Below, piece by piece: positions 7,517-16,080 of a stretch of DNA of 64,000 nucleotides (the stretch's first letter is position 1; each line of letters opens with the position of its first letter). The notes below the pieces were generated by a model. It worked only from the letters and a program-made list of their open reading frames with translations, had not been told where the DNA came from and did no database searches. Source of the stretch: Cnuibacter physcomitrellae (GTDB taxonomy: Bacteria > Actinomycetota > Actinomycetes > Actinomycetales > Microbacteriaceae). The DNA is taken from positions 2,172,214 through 2,236,213 of the forward strand of contig NZ_BMHD01000001.1 of NCBI RefSeq assembly GCF_014640535.1, written 5' to 3'. A program made the translations under genes and the position numbers.

Positions 7517-7625
7517 CACGAGCGGCACGGAGCCGCGCCCCGAGCACACCCCGACGCCCGACGAGGTCGACCCCGACGAGGGCACCGAGCCCGACGGCAC
7601 TCCCGTGGAGAACCCCTCGGGCTGA
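7509..7625 (+). CDS. Small acidic proline-rich peptide, 38 aa
   Basis: Frame from GTG 7509 to TGA 7623-7625, overlapping the upstream stop by eight bases. Residues are mostly Pro, Asp, Glu and Thr (EHTPTPDEVDPDEGTE), ending in PDGTPVENPSG, which parallels the end of the protein at 7105-7329. A strong terminator follows eleven bases after the stop, marking this as the last gene of the small operon. Confidence 0.45.
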   Translation: MSDTSGTEPRPEHTPTPDEVDPDEGTEPDGTPVENPSG

Positions 7626-7636
7626 CCACCACCGTC

Positions 7637-7691
7637 GAACAGCGAGAAGGCGCCCTTCCCCACGCGTGGGAAGGGCGCCTTCTCGCTGTTC
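7637..7691. terminator. Long perfect hairpin between convergent transcription units
   Basis: Two perfectly complementary 24-base arms (beginning GAACAGCGAG, ending CTCGCTGTTC) enclose a seven-base loop. It lies between the last small acidic gene (+) and the APC permease (-), so it can stop transcription from both sides. There is no U-tract, as is common in high-GC actinobacteria. A second hairpin follows at 7698-7723. Confidence 0.85.
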
Positions 7692-7697
7692 GGCGTC

Positions 7698-7723
7698 GCG
7701 TTGCGCCCGTCGGGGCGCAACGC
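7698..7723. terminator. Second hairpin downstream of the permease gene
   Basis: A perfect 10-base stem, GCGTTGCGCC with GGCGCAACGC, and a six-base loop, one base beyond the stop of the leftward permease gene. It would act first on leftward transcripts. The arm shares GTTGCGCC with the intergenic repeats near 6.94 kb and 50.5 kb. Confidence 0.6.
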
Positions 7724-7724
7724 T

Positions 7725-9314
7725 CTACTCCCCCGCGGGGGCGGCGGCGCGCGGGAGGATCGCGCCGCGGAAGAAGGCGGGGTTCCGCACCGCGCAGACC
7801 GCCATGATGATGACGCCGAGCACGAGGATGCCGATGCTCATCACGAACACGAGTCCGACGCCGTCCTGGGCGACCCCGTCGGCGTCGTAGGTGGTCGCGA
7901 ACAGGGCGGATCCGGATCCGTAGGAGGGCGCGTACGAGTCGACGGCCGTCTTCACGAACATGGCGAGCAGCGCCAGGCCGCCGAGCAGCGGGAACAGGAA
8001 CCGGTAGAACACGTTCCGCACCGAGCGGAACCAGGTGCGCCGGAAGAACCAGAACGCTGCCACGCCCGTCAGCCCGTAGTAGAAGCAGACCATCAGGCCG
8101 AGGGCGGTGATGGTGTCCCACAGGGCGTTCTCCGACAGCAGGCGCATCACGGTGTAGAACACGATCGCGGTGACCGCGGACGCGATCGTCGCCACCGACG
8201 GCGACTTGAAACGGGGGCTGATCCGCTTGAACGACGGCGGCAGCGCCCCGTAGTAGCCCATAGCGAGCAGCGTCCGCGACGGGGAGATCATCGTCGACTG
8301 CAGCGACGCCGCCGACGACGACAGGATCGCGATCGACATCAGGATGGCGAACGGGCCCATGATCGGCGACGAGAGCACCGCGAAGATCGACTCCTGGTTC
8401 TCCGGGTTGCCCGCGCCGAGGCCGGTGTCGCCGATGCCCGCGTACGACAGGGTGGCGATCGTGACGAGCATGTACAGCGCCACGATGACGAGGATCGTGA
8501 TGAGCGCGGCACGGCCGGGCGTGCGCTTGGGGTCCTTCGCCTCCTCGTTCATGGTGACCACGACATCCCAGCCCCAGAACAGGAAGATCGAGAGCGAGAC
8601 GCCGGCCGTGATCGCGGTGAGCCCGCCCTCGGCGGCGAACGGGTTGAACCAGTCGAGCGTGACGGGCGTGTAGTCGTAGGCGTTGCCGCTGCCGATCGCG
8701 ACGAACGCCGCGACCACGTACCAGCCGAGCGCGAGCAGCTGGAACCCGACGAGGGCGATCTGCACCTTCTGCGTGGCCTCCACACCCCGGTAGCTGATCC
8801 AGGCCGCGAGCGCGGTGAACACAGCCGTGATCAGGATGTTAAGCCAGAGCTCGCCGGTGAGGTCGGCGATGTCGGGGTTGCCGGTGATCTGCGACAGCAG
8901 GATGAACAGGAAGTCGACCGCGACGGCCGCCAGGTTCGAGAGCACGAGGATGGTGGCCGCGATGAGTCCCCATCCCGCCATCCAGCCGATCCACGGACCG
9001 AAGGCGCGCGTGGCCCAGGTGAAGCTCGTGCCGGAGTCGGGCATGGCCGAGTTGAGCTCGCGGTATCCGAAAAGCACGAGCAGCATCGGGATGAAGCCGA
9101 TGAGCAGCACGGCGGGCACCTGGAGACCCACCACGCTCACCACCGGCCCGAGGCCGGACGTGAGCGTGTACGCGGGGGCGATGCACGAGATGCCGATGAT
9201 CGCACCGCCGATGGCGCCGACCTTCGCGACGCTCAGGCCCTTGGCGTGGAACGTCTCGCGCTGGGCCTCCCCGCCGGGAGGGGCGGTCTCGGTCGAGGTC
9301 TTCTGGCTGGTCAT
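7725..9314 (-). CDS. APC-superfamily amino acid/amine permease
   Basis: A 529-residue inner-membrane transporter with about twelve hydrophobic helices. The first helix carries the substrate-binding glycine-rich segment GAIIGISCIAPAYTL, and DSGTSFTWATRAFGP follows, as in APC members. A basic, polar 30-residue tail precedes the first helix. AAGGAG lies five bases before ATG 9314. It shares an intergenic region with a universal stress protein gene directly upstream in the same direction (32-base gap), a common actinobacterial pairing. Substrate is uncertain; polyamines or GABA would fit the catabolic genes ten kilobases away (inference). Confidence 0.85.
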   Translation of the reverse strand: MTSQKTSTETAPPGGEAQRETFHAKGLSVAKVGAIGGAIIGISCIAPAYTLTSGLGPVVSVVGLQVPAVLLIGFIPMLLVLFGYRELNSAMPDSGTSFTWATRAFGPWIGWMAGWGLIAATILVLSNLAAVAVDFLFILLSQITGNPDIADLTGELWLNILITAVFTALAAWISYRGVEATQKVQIALVGFQLLALGWYVVAAFVAIGSGNAYDYTPVTLDWFNPFAAEGGLTAITAGVSLSIFLFWGWDVVVTMNEEAKDPKRTPGRAALITILVIVALYMLVTIATLSYAGIGDTGLGAGNPENQESIFAVLSSPIMGPFAILMSIAILSSSAASLQSTMISPSRTLLAMGYYGALPPSFKRISPRFKSPSVATIASAVTAIVFYTVMRLLSENALWDTITALGLMVCFYYGLTGVAAFWFFRRTWFRSVRNVFYRFLFPLLGGLALLAMFVKTAVDSYAPSYGSGSALFATTYDADGVAQDGVGLVFVMSIGILVLGVIIMAVCAVRNPAFFRGAILPRAAAPAGE

Positions 9315-9346
9315 GTGGCTCCTTCGCCCTGCTGTCGTGGCCGCCG

Positions 9347-10264
9347 TCAGACGGAGGCCGGGCCGTAGCTGTAGTCGCGGGGGATGACGATGAGGGGTGT
9401 CGGGATGCGTCGCATCAGCCGTTGCGCCGTGCTGCCGATGAAGACGCGGCCGCGCGGCGCGAGCCGGCTCGACCCGACGAGGGCGATCTCGCCGTCGATC
9501 CAGTCGACGCGGGTGACCGCATCCTCGAGGTCGGTGCCGCCGACCACCTCGACGGTGGTCGCCTCGCGGGCGAGCACCTCCTCGGCGCGGGACCCGAGAG
9601 CCTCGCCCCCGAAGCGGCGGACCTGCTCGGCGGCCTCGTCCACGACCGTCTCCGCGGTCTCGTCGGCGGGCAGCAGGCTGAGCAGCCGGAGGGGCACCCC
9701 GCGCCGATCGGCCGCCTCGACGGCGGTGCCCACGACGGCGGCCGCGCCGGGGCGCGTGCCGTAGACGGCGGTGACCCGGGTGACCCCCGTGGTGTGGCCG
9801 TAGCCGACGGGCGCCAGGGCGACGGGCACCTCGGAGGAGTGCAACAGGGCGTTGGCGGTGCTGCCGATCGCGATCGCTTGCAGCAACGGATTGGACCGGG
9901 CTCCGATGACGATGACGGAGGCGTCGTGCTCGGCCACCGCGTCCAGCAGTCCGCTCGCCTCGTCGTCGGCGGCGCGCAGCTCGGTGCGCGCGCGGATCCC
10001 GTCGGGCACGCAGGCGAGCGCCTCCCGCTCCCACGTGGTCACGCGCTCGCGGACGATCGGGTCGTTCGTGTAGAGACCCGACTCGGCGCCGCTGTACGGC
10101 GAGGGCTGGCGCAGGATGAGCGTGATCACCAGCTCCGCGTCGGCGCGACGCGCGAGCGACGTGGCGAGGGCGAGCGCTTCGAAGCCGCGGTCGTCGGCGG
10201 TGTAGCCCACGATGAATCTCTGAGGAGCGTGAACCGCCCCGACATCGCTGTCCATGCGGGCCAT
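9347..10264 (-). CDS. Tandem universal stress protein (UspA family)
   Basis: Two UspA-like domains. Domain 1 (about 15-160) begins RFIVGYTADDRG and ends with IGARSNPLLQAIAIGSTANALL. Domain 2 (about 165-300) ends with VGSSRLAPRGRVFIGSTAQ and PTPLIVIPRD. The nucleotide-loop glycines are only partly kept in both (G-x2-x-x9-G-S/T with the second G missing), so ATP binding is uncertain. Start may be ATG 10264 or ATG 10255. The gene precedes the APC permease in the same direction and is divergent from a TetR gene. Confidence 0.8.
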   Translation of the reverse strand: MARMDSDVGAVHAPQRFIVGYTADDRGFEALALATSLARRADAELVITLILRQPSPYSGAESGLYTNDPIVRERVTTWEREALACVPDGIRARTELRAADDEASGLLDAVAEHDASVIVIGARSNPLLQAIAIGSTANALLHSSEVPVALAPVGYGHTTGVTRVTAVYGTRPGAAAVVGTAVEAADRRGVPLRLLSLLPADETAETVVDEAAEQVRRFGGEALGSRAEEVLAREATTVEVVGGTDLEDAVTRVDWIDGEIALVGSSRLAPRGRVFIGSTAQRLMRRIPTPLIVIPRDYSYGPASV

Positions 10265-10311
10265 TGTTGGACATGTGATCAACAGAGCGCAAGTCCGACG
10301 TACCATGTCGG
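10265..10311. promoter_or_regulatory. Divergent promoter/operator region of the usp-permease and tetR genes
   Basis: Two inverted repeats lie here: TGTTG...CAACA (10265-10284) and CCGAC-N7-GTCGG (10295-10311). The rightward -10 box TACCAT (10301-10306) is inside the second repeat and ends six bases before ATG 10313, so the TetR gene appears leaderless and self-controlled. Binding by that TetR is inferred from position. Confidence 0.5.
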
Positions 10312-10312
10312 C

Positions 10313-10933
10313 ATGACGACGACGTCGCCGAGCCGCTCACCGAGACGCCGGATGCAGCCCGCGGAACGCGTGGCGCAGATCGCGGCGACGGCCGAGGAGG
10401 TCGCCCTCTCGGAGGGGCTCGCCGCGATCACGGTGCGGTCGGTGGCGGCGCGGATGGGGGTCGCGCCCTCGCTGGTCGCCCACTACGTCCCGAGCATGGA
10501 TGAGCTGGTCACGGCCACGTTCGACCGCGTCGCCCGGCGCGAGATCTCCGCGATGTCGGCGCTCCTGGAGCGTGCGGCGACGCCGCTCGAGCAGCTGCGT
10601 CTGCTGGTGGGCGTGGTGGCCGCCCCGGACCGCGAGGACGTGCCCCTCTGGTCGGACGCGTGGAGTCTGGCCCGGCGGAACACCTCGCTCGCCGCGGCCG
10701 CGCGCGACTGCCTCGACGCCTGGCAGGGCGTCGCGAGCTCGATCGTCGCCGCGGGCCGGGCGTCGGGCGCGTTCCCCTCGGGCGACCCCGAGCACGTGGG
10801 CCTGGTGCTGTTCGCTCTGATCGACGCCACCAACGCCTACAGCCGCGTCGCGTACCGCACCGACGCCGACCGCTCCGCCCTCATCCGCACCGCCGTCGCG
10901 AGCGCCCTCGGCCTCGCCCCCGGCGCGCTGTAG
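10313..10933 (+). CDS. TetR-family regulator (BetI-like)
   Basis: A 206-residue protein. Residues about 22-68 form the DNA-binding domain with AEEVALSEGLAAITVRSVAARMGVAPSLVAHYVPSMDEL, where the recognition helix ends in HYVPSMDEL. The C-terminal domain has a conserved tryptophan pair (PLWSDAWSLARRN), as in BetI-type regulators of amine and choline genes. It starts at ATG 10313 without a ribosome site. It faces the usp-permease pair and is the most likely regulator of it. Confidence 0.82.
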   Translation: MTTTSPSRSPRRRMQPAERVAQIAATAEEVALSEGLAAITVRSVAARMGVAPSLVAHYVPSMDELVTATFDRVARREISAMSALLERAATPLEQLRLLVGVVAAPDREDVPLWSDAWSLARRNTSLAAAARDCLDAWQGVASSIVAAGRASGAFPSGDPEHVGLVLFALIDATNAYSRVAYRTDADRSALIRTAVASALGLAPGAL

Positions 10934-10952
10934 CCCGCCCGCCCGCTCGAGC

Positions 10953-12077
10953 TCACACGGCGAAGGCGGCGACGACGAGGCCCGTGCCCGAGACGGCGAC
11001 CGCGCCCTCCGCGGGGGCGACCACGACGGCCTGCCCGGGATCGAGCTGCTGCGACTCGACGGACGTCGCGACCTGCACGCGACCGCTCACGCCGAGGACG
11101 ATCGCCGGACCCTCCGACGCGAGCGGGAGGAGCGCGGTCGACCCCTCGAGGGTCGCGGAGACCAGCCGCAGCGGGCTCCCCTCGGGCGCGATCGTGCGCA
11201 CCGGCCCCTCGACGAGAGGTCGCTCCACCGCGACGGCCCGCTCGAAGTCCGTCGCCTCCAGGAGCGCCCGCCGGTCGACGTGCTTCCGGGTGAGGCCCGC
11301 GCGCACGACGTTGTCGGAGTTCGCCATCAGCTCCACGGCGACGCCCGAGAGGTAGGCGTGCGGCACACCGGAGGGGACGAAGAGCGCCTCGCCCGGGTCC
11401 AGGCTCCACACCGCGAGCAGCAGAGGCGCCAGCGCGCCCGCATCCCCGGGATGGTGGCCGGCGAGCTCGGCGACGACAGCACCGACCTCGTCACCCCGCG
11501 CCACCACCTCCTCGATGAGCGGCCCGGGATCACCGTTCACGAGCACCAGCGCCTCGAAGGCCGAGCGGAGCTCCCCCGCCCGCAGCCGCTCGAGCACCGC
11601 GGGAGCGGGCGACGACCCGAGCCCGGACAGCAGGGCGACCGCCTCGTCGAGCGGCCGGAATCCGACCATCCCCCGGAACGGCGTCACCGCGAACACCATC
11701 TCCGGCTTCGCGTGCGGATCCTTGAACGTGCGGTGCGGCGCATCCAACGGGACGCCTGCGCTGTTCTCGTCCGCGTACCCCGCCGCCGAGAGCTCGGTCG
11801 AGGGATGGACCTGCAACGAGACCGGCTGGCCGGGGGCCAGCAGCTTCAGCAGGTACGCGAGCTCCCCCGCGCCGCCCGCGAAGTACTCGTCTGCGCGGTC
11901 GGCGAGCAGCCGGTCGAGGGTCGTCCCAGCCGCAGGCACCGGGCTCGGTGCGGTGGGATGCGCGCCGTACCAGACCTCGGCGACCGGCTGCCCGTCGGGC
12001 TCCTGCCCGAGGAGGGCGGGGATCGCCTCGCGCGAACCCCAGTCGTATGTCTTCGACACTCCGTCGATCCTCAGCAT
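10953..12077 (-). CDS. manA: Mannose-6-phosphate isomerase, class I
   Basis: A 374-residue cupin-fold zinc enzyme interconverting mannose 6-phosphate and fructose 6-phosphate. Diagnostic motifs are YDWGSREAIPALLG at the start, PVAEVWYGAHP, SLQVHPS (metal ligands), HAKPEMVFAVTPF, FVPSGVPHAYLSG and ELMANSDNVVRAGLTRKHVD. ATG 12077 starts directly at the conserved LRIDGV strand. It lies eight bases downstream of the FAD oxidoreductase gene in the same direction and may be co-transcribed. A role in the neighbouring Amadori pathway is possible because that pathway ends in a hexose phosphate. Confidence 0.92.
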   Translation of the reverse strand: MLRIDGVSKTYDWGSREAIPALLGQEPDGQPVAEVWYGAHPTAPSPVPAAGTTLDRLLADRADEYFAGGAGELAYLLKLLAPGQPVSLQVHPSTELSAAGYADENSAGVPLDAPHRTFKDPHAKPEMVFAVTPFRGMVGFRPLDEAVALLSGLGSSPAPAVLERLRAGELRSAFEALVLVNGDPGPLIEEVVARGDEVGAVVAELAGHHPGDAGALAPLLLAVWSLDPGEALFVPSGVPHAYLSGVAVELMANSDNVVRAGLTRKHVDRRALLEATDFERAVAVERPLVEGPVRTIAPEGSPLRLVSATLEGSTALLPLASEGPAIVLGVSGRVQVATSVESQQLDPGQAVVVAPAEGAVAVSGTGLVVAAFAV

Positions 12078-12085
12078 CGCGGGCC

Positions 12086-13507
12086 TCAGTGCTCGCTCGT
12101 GGACGGCATGAAGCGGATGAGGGCGCGCACGAACCAGCCCGGCCTGCGGTTGCGGATCTCGGCCCGATTCTTGCGAACGACCGCCCAGCGAACCACGTTG
12201 GCCCCGATCCAGCGGATGGGCTCGGGCGGCAGGGTGGCGGGGTCCGGCTGGTCGATGAGGCGGCTGCGGCCCCACTCGTCGTCGTCGCCCGCGAGCATCG
12301 CGGCGATGATGCGCGAGCACGCGGGGATCTGCGCCAGGGCGGTCCCGTTCCAGCCGTAGGCGTAGAACACCGACCTCGCGCCGCGCAGCCGTCCGATCTG
12401 CGGGATGTGGCTCGGCACGCAGTCGATGCCGCCGGTCCAGCTGTACTCGATCGGCGCATCCGCCAGCTGCGGATAGACCCGGGCCAGCTCGGCCACGGCG
12501 AGCGGCGCGCCTTCCGGCCTGCGGTTGAACGCGGCGGTCACGCGATCGCGGAACAGCGTGCGCCCACTGCCCCGCCCGAAGACGACGCGGCCGTCGGAGG
12601 TGCGCTGGTAGTACAGCACCTGCTGCTGCGCGTCGCAGATGGCCTCGCCGCCGCGCCAGCCGAGGGCGTCGAGACGATCGGGGATGGGGGCGGTGGCGAC
12701 GACCTCGCTGTCGACGACGAACATGCGCTTCCGGAGCTCGGGGATGGACGACGCCCAGATGTTCGTCGCCACCAGGACGCGGTCCGCGTCGACGGTCGCG
12801 CGGTCGGTGACGAGACGAGCCCGGGCCCCGTCCGTGATCGACCGGACGGGGGTGTGCTCGTGGATGACGACGCCGAGACGGTCGGCCCACCGCGCCAGGG
12901 AGCGCATCATCCGACCCGGATGCAGGCTCCCGCCGCGCTCCTCGACGACGCCGACGTACGAGGCGCTCGGCCCCACCCGCGCGGCCAGGTCGGACGCGCT
13001 CAGCCGGGAGTACGAGTCCTCCCCCACCTCCGCGCCGCGGGCGAGAGCCTCGTCCCACGCGCCCTCCTGCGCTCTCGAGCTGGCGGTCCAGACCCAGCCG
13101 TCCAGCCGGAGGCCGAGGTCGAGCTCGCGGTCCTCCTGCAGCTGCCGCAGCTCGTCGATCGCCTCCGCCGACGCGCGGGCGAGGCGCAGCGCCTCCTCGT
13201 CGCCCACCACGGCGGAGAGCTGGTCGAGCCGCTCGAACCAGGAGTGCACCTGGCCGCCGTTGCGGCCGGACGCCCCCGACCCGCAGGTGCTCGCCTCCAG
13301 CACCACGACCGAGAGCTCGGGATGCGTCTGCCGCAGCCGGATCGCGGTCCACAGCCCGGTGAGGCCGCCGCCGACGATCGCGACGTCGGCGGTGATCCGC
13401 TCGGTGAGCGGCTCGAAGGACGGAGCGGAGGAGTGGGTGTCCTGGAGCCAGAAGGCCTGGTCCTGGAGGGTCGCCTCGACGGGCGTGCGGAGTCGGTAGG
13501 TGGTCAT
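12086..13507 (-). CDS. FAD-dependent amine oxidase of the DAO/PuuB family
   Basis: A 473-residue flavoenzyme. The ADP-binding fold is at about 42-70 (VAIVGGGLTGLWTAIRLRQ), followed by the family signature SGRNGGQVHSWFE and the late WTGGIDCVPSHIPQIGRL segment that closes the FAD site. This is the layout of gamma-glutamylputrescine oxidase and related secondary-amine oxidases. Two contexts compete: it follows the Amadori operon with a 111-base gap, where fructosyl-amine oxidases also belong to this family, and it is near the putrescine/GABA genes. A C-terminal extension (WIGANVVRWAVVRKNRAEIRNRRPG) is basic and aromatic. Confidence 0.75.
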   Translation of the reverse strand: MTTYRLRTPVEATLQDQAFWLQDTHSSAPSFEPLTERITADVAIVGGGLTGLWTAIRLRQTHPELSVVVLEASTCGSGASGRNGGQVHSWFERLDQLSAVVGDEEALRLARASAEAIDELRQLQEDRELDLGLRLDGWVWTASSRAQEGAWDEALARGAEVGEDSYSRLSASDLAARVGPSASYVGVVEERGGSLHPGRMMRSLARWADRLGVVIHEHTPVRSITDGARARLVTDRATVDADRVLVATNIWASSIPELRKRMFVVDSEVVATAPIPDRLDALGWRGGEAICDAQQQVLYYQRTSDGRVVFGRGSGRTLFRDRVTAAFNRRPEGAPLAVAELARVYPQLADAPIEYSWTGGIDCVPSHIPQIGRLRGARSVFYAYGWNGTALAQIPACSRIIAAMLAGDDDEWGRSRLIDQPDPATLPPEPIRWIGANVVRWAVVRKNRAEIRNRRPGWFVRALIRFMPSTSEH

Positions 13508-13618
13508 GATGTCCGTCTCGTCGGGGCGCGCGAGAGCGCGCCGAGGGAGGGTGAGCGTGCGGCCGGAGGGGCACGGAGCGGCCGGGGGCCGAGAGGTGGA
13601 GGAGGTGCGCGGTGCGGG

Positions 13619-14350
13619 TCAGCGGCGCAGCACGTTGAAGCTGAAGATGTCGCCGCGGTGGTAGTCCTGCGCGTAGAGCGTCGGCTCCCCGGCGATCGAG
13701 TAGGCGGTCTCGGTGATGTAGATCCAGGGACCGAACCCGCCGAGGGAGTACTTGGCGGCGGGTCCCTCGGGCATCTCGACGGCGTGGATGGCGGCGGTCG
13801 AGAACGACAGCTCGCGACCCTGGTCCTTGAGGAACGTGGTCAGCGATCCGGTCCAGTCCACGTGCTTGATCGGACCGGGGACCTGGGACCGAGCGATGGT
13901 GCCCACGCTGTAGATGAGGGGCGAGTCGCCCTCCGACCGGAGCCGCTCGATCCGCACGACGCGCTCGTCGTCGGCGAGGCCGAGCGCCTCGCGCTCGTCG
14001 AGGTCGGGGACGTCCTCCTCGACCGACAGCACGAGGGTCTGCGGCGAGTAGCCCAGCTCGCGCAGCATGTCGGTCGCCGACTCGAAGCGCGTGATCGGGC
14101 GGTTCACCTTCGCCGCCGAGAGCGAGGTGAGGTAGCGGCCGAGGCCCGGCCGCACCTCGACGATGCCGTCGTGCTCGAGCAGCTTCAGCGCCTCGCGGGC
14201 CGTGCTGCGCCCCACGCCGAACTGGTCGACGATCTCCGGCTCCGACAGCACGCGGTCGCCCGGCTTCGCCCCGTTGCGCTCGAAGTACTCGACCAGCGCG
14301 TCGCGCACCTGGACGGACATGAGCCTTCGGACGATCGGTGTCTCGATCAC
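13619..14350 (-). CDS. GntR-family regulator (HutC/UTRA type), FrlR-like
   Basis: A 243-residue regulator. Residues about 12-75 form the winged helix (VRDALVEYFERNGAKPGDRVLSEPEIVDQFGVGRSTAREALKLLEHDGIVEVRPGLGRYL). Residues about 95-240 form a UTRA effector domain with VVRIERLR and the final ITETAYSIAGEP segment. GTG 14350 overlaps the kinase stop (GTGA). As the last gene of the sugar-amine operon it should sense a phosphorylated intermediate and control the promoter near 19.55 kb (inference). Confidence 0.82.
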   Translation of the reverse strand: MIETPIVRRLMSVQVRDALVEYFERNGAKPGDRVLSEPEIVDQFGVGRSTAREALKLLEHDGIVEVRPGLGRYLTSLSAAKVNRPITRFESATDMLRELGYSPQTLVLSVEEDVPDLDEREALGLADDERVVRIERLRSEGDSPLIYSVGTIARSQVPGPIKHVDWTGSLTTFLKDQGRELSFSTAAIHAVEMPEGPAAKYSLGGFGPWIYITETAYSIAGEPTLYAQDYHRGDIFSFNVLRR

Positions 14351-15183
14351 GCGCCTGCCCCTTCTCGAACGATCTGCGGGACCTGGTCGAACCCACCCCA
14401 ATGCTGGCAGGTCAGGGCGGCCACGCGCGATCCTTCGATCATGCACGTCTGGACATCGGCTCCCTGCGCGAACCGGTGGACGAACCCCGCAATGTAGCTG
14501 TCGCCGGCTCCGGTGGTGTCGACGACCTCGATGGGCTGGGCCGCCGCCTCCCACCACCGCTCGCCGTCGTGCGCGATGCTGCCGGCGGGCCCGCAGGTGA
14601 CGACCGCGAGGCGAGCGCCTCCGGCGATGGCCTCCCGGGCCAGCCGCTCCGCCTCGGGGCGATCGTCGCCGGCCGAGCAGAAGGCGACGTCGAGGTCGGC
14701 GTATCCGGAGCTGACCGCGCAGTCCTGGCTGACCAGCACCCCGCGCGCTCGCAGCTCGCGGCGGATGCGGTCGGCGAACGGGTTCATGCCGATGTGCACG
14801 AGCCGCCGACGGCCGAGCGCGTCCAGGTCCGCCTCGCTGGGCTGGTAGTCGGCCGAGGTCGCGAAGTCCTCGAAGAAGATCACCCGCTCTCCGTCGTCCT
14901 CGACCCGGATCTTCGACACGGAGGTGATGCCGGGCAGCTCGACCAGGAGCGACGTGTCGACGCCCTCCTCCTCGAGCGTGCGCCGGATGCGCTCGCCGTC
15001 CGCATCCGGACCGACGGCGCCCGCGTAGGCGACGTCGGCGCCCAGGGTGCGGAGCTTGACGGCGACGTTGACCGCGTTGCCGCCCACGAAGCTCGTCTGC
15101 TCGGTGCCGTAGTACTGGTCGACGGTGTTGTCGCCGATGGTGGCCAGCCCCGAGTGCTCCGTCTGCTGGTGGTGCATGCTCAT
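14347..15183 (-). CDS. frlD: PfkB-family sugar kinase, fructoselysine 6-kinase-like
   Basis: A 278-residue ribokinase-fold enzyme. Motifs: GDNTVDQY at the N-terminus, FVGGNAVNVAVKL (substrate glycines), and the catalytic DTTGAGDSYIAGF near residue 235. The short length and the YYGTEQTSFVGGNAVNVA start resemble FrlD, which phosphorylates fructose-amines at C6. Pairing in one operon with the SIS deglycase at 18499-19512 and a sugar ABC importer supports this. Overlaps: four bases with the regulator, and it abuts the permease stop (15184). Confidence 0.78.
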   Translation of the reverse strand: MSMHHQQTEHSGLATIGDNTVDQYYGTEQTSFVGGNAVNVAVKLRTLGADVAYAGAVGPDADGERIRRTLEEEGVDTSLLVELPGITSVSKIRVEDDGERVIFFEDFATSADYQPSEADLDALGRRRLVHIGMNPFADRIRRELRARGVLVSQDCAVSSGYADLDVAFCSAGDDRPEAERLAREAIAGGARLAVVTCGPAGSIAHDGERWWEAAAQPIEVVDTTGAGDSYIAGFVHRFAQGADVQTCMIEGSRVAALTCQHWGGFDQVPQIVREGAGA

Positions 15184-16080
15184 CTACTTTCCGATCCCGT
15201 CCGACAGCCCTCGGATGAAGTATTTCTGACACAGGAAGAACAGGGCGATCATCGGCACGGCGGCGATCGTCATCCCGGCGAACACCGAGGGGAAGTCGGT
15301 CACCGCCCTCGACGACAGCGTCGCGAGTCCGACGGGCAGCGTCTTCAGCGAGTCGCTGCCGATGAAGATCAGCGCGAACAGGTACTCGTTCCAGGCGAAC
15401 AGCACCTGGAGGATGACCGCCGAGGTGATGATGGGCGCCGACATGGGGAGCACGATCCGCCAGAAGATCTGCGAGCTGCGGGCCCCGTCGAGCACGGCCG
15501 CCTCGTCGACCTCGATCGGCAGGTCGATCATGTACGACCGGATGAGGAAGGTCGTGAACGGGATGCGGAACGCCGTGTAGAGGATGATGAGCGCCCAGTA
15601 GGTGTCGTAGATCCCCCATCCCTGCAGCAGCTTGACCAGCGGGATGACCGCCACGGTCGGCGCCAGCATCAGCCCGCCGATGATGATGTAGAGGATCGGC
15701 TTGCTGAACGGGATGGTGACCCTGGTGAGGCCATAGGCGGCCCAGGCGCTCAGGAGGGTCGTCGCGATGACGCTCGCGACGGTGACGATGACGCTGTTGA
15801 GGAAGTACTCCCCCACACCGCCCGCGAACGCCCTCCCGTAGCTGGAGAGGTCGAGCTCGGCCGGCCAGCCGAACGGGCTCGACAGGATCTCGCTGTTCGA
15901 CTTCAGCGAGCTCAACGCCATCCAGAGGATGGGGTAGAGCACGATGATCGCGAGCGCGGCGAGAACGCCGATGAGCAGGAGCCGGCCGACGATGCGGCCG
16001 AACCCGAGGGCGCCGATCGGCTTCGGTCGCCGACGGGTCGGCGTGGCCTCGGTCGCTCCGAAGGCTGTGGTGACGGCCAT
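15184..16080 (-). CDS. Carbohydrate ABC transporter permease (MalG type)
   Basis: A 298-residue inner-membrane protein with six hydrophobic helices, a basic N-terminal tail (RRRPKPIG) and the EAA loop EVDEAAVLDGARSSQIFWRIVLP that docks the ATPase. It forms a pair with the MalF-type permease; the start ATG overlaps that gene's stop by one base (TGATG). No ATPase gene is encoded in the operon, so a shared MsmK/MsiK-type ATPase elsewhere probably powers it, as in many actinobacteria (established for MsiK in Streptomyces; inferred here). Confidence 0.88.
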   Translation of the reverse strand: MAVTTAFGATEATPTRRRPKPIGALGFGRIVGRLLLIGVLAALAIIVLYPILWMALSSLKSNSEILSSPFGWPAELDLSSYGRAFAGGVGEYFLNSVIVTVASVIATTLLSAWAAYGLTRVTIPFSKPILYIIIGGLMLAPTVAVIPLVKLLQGWGIYDTYWALIILYTAFRIPFTTFLIRSYMIDLPIEVDEAAVLDGARSSQIFWRIVLPMSAPIITSAVILQVLFAWNEYLFALIFIGSDSLKTLPVGLATLSSRAVTDFPSVFAGMTIAAVPMIALFFLCQKYFIRGLSDGIGK

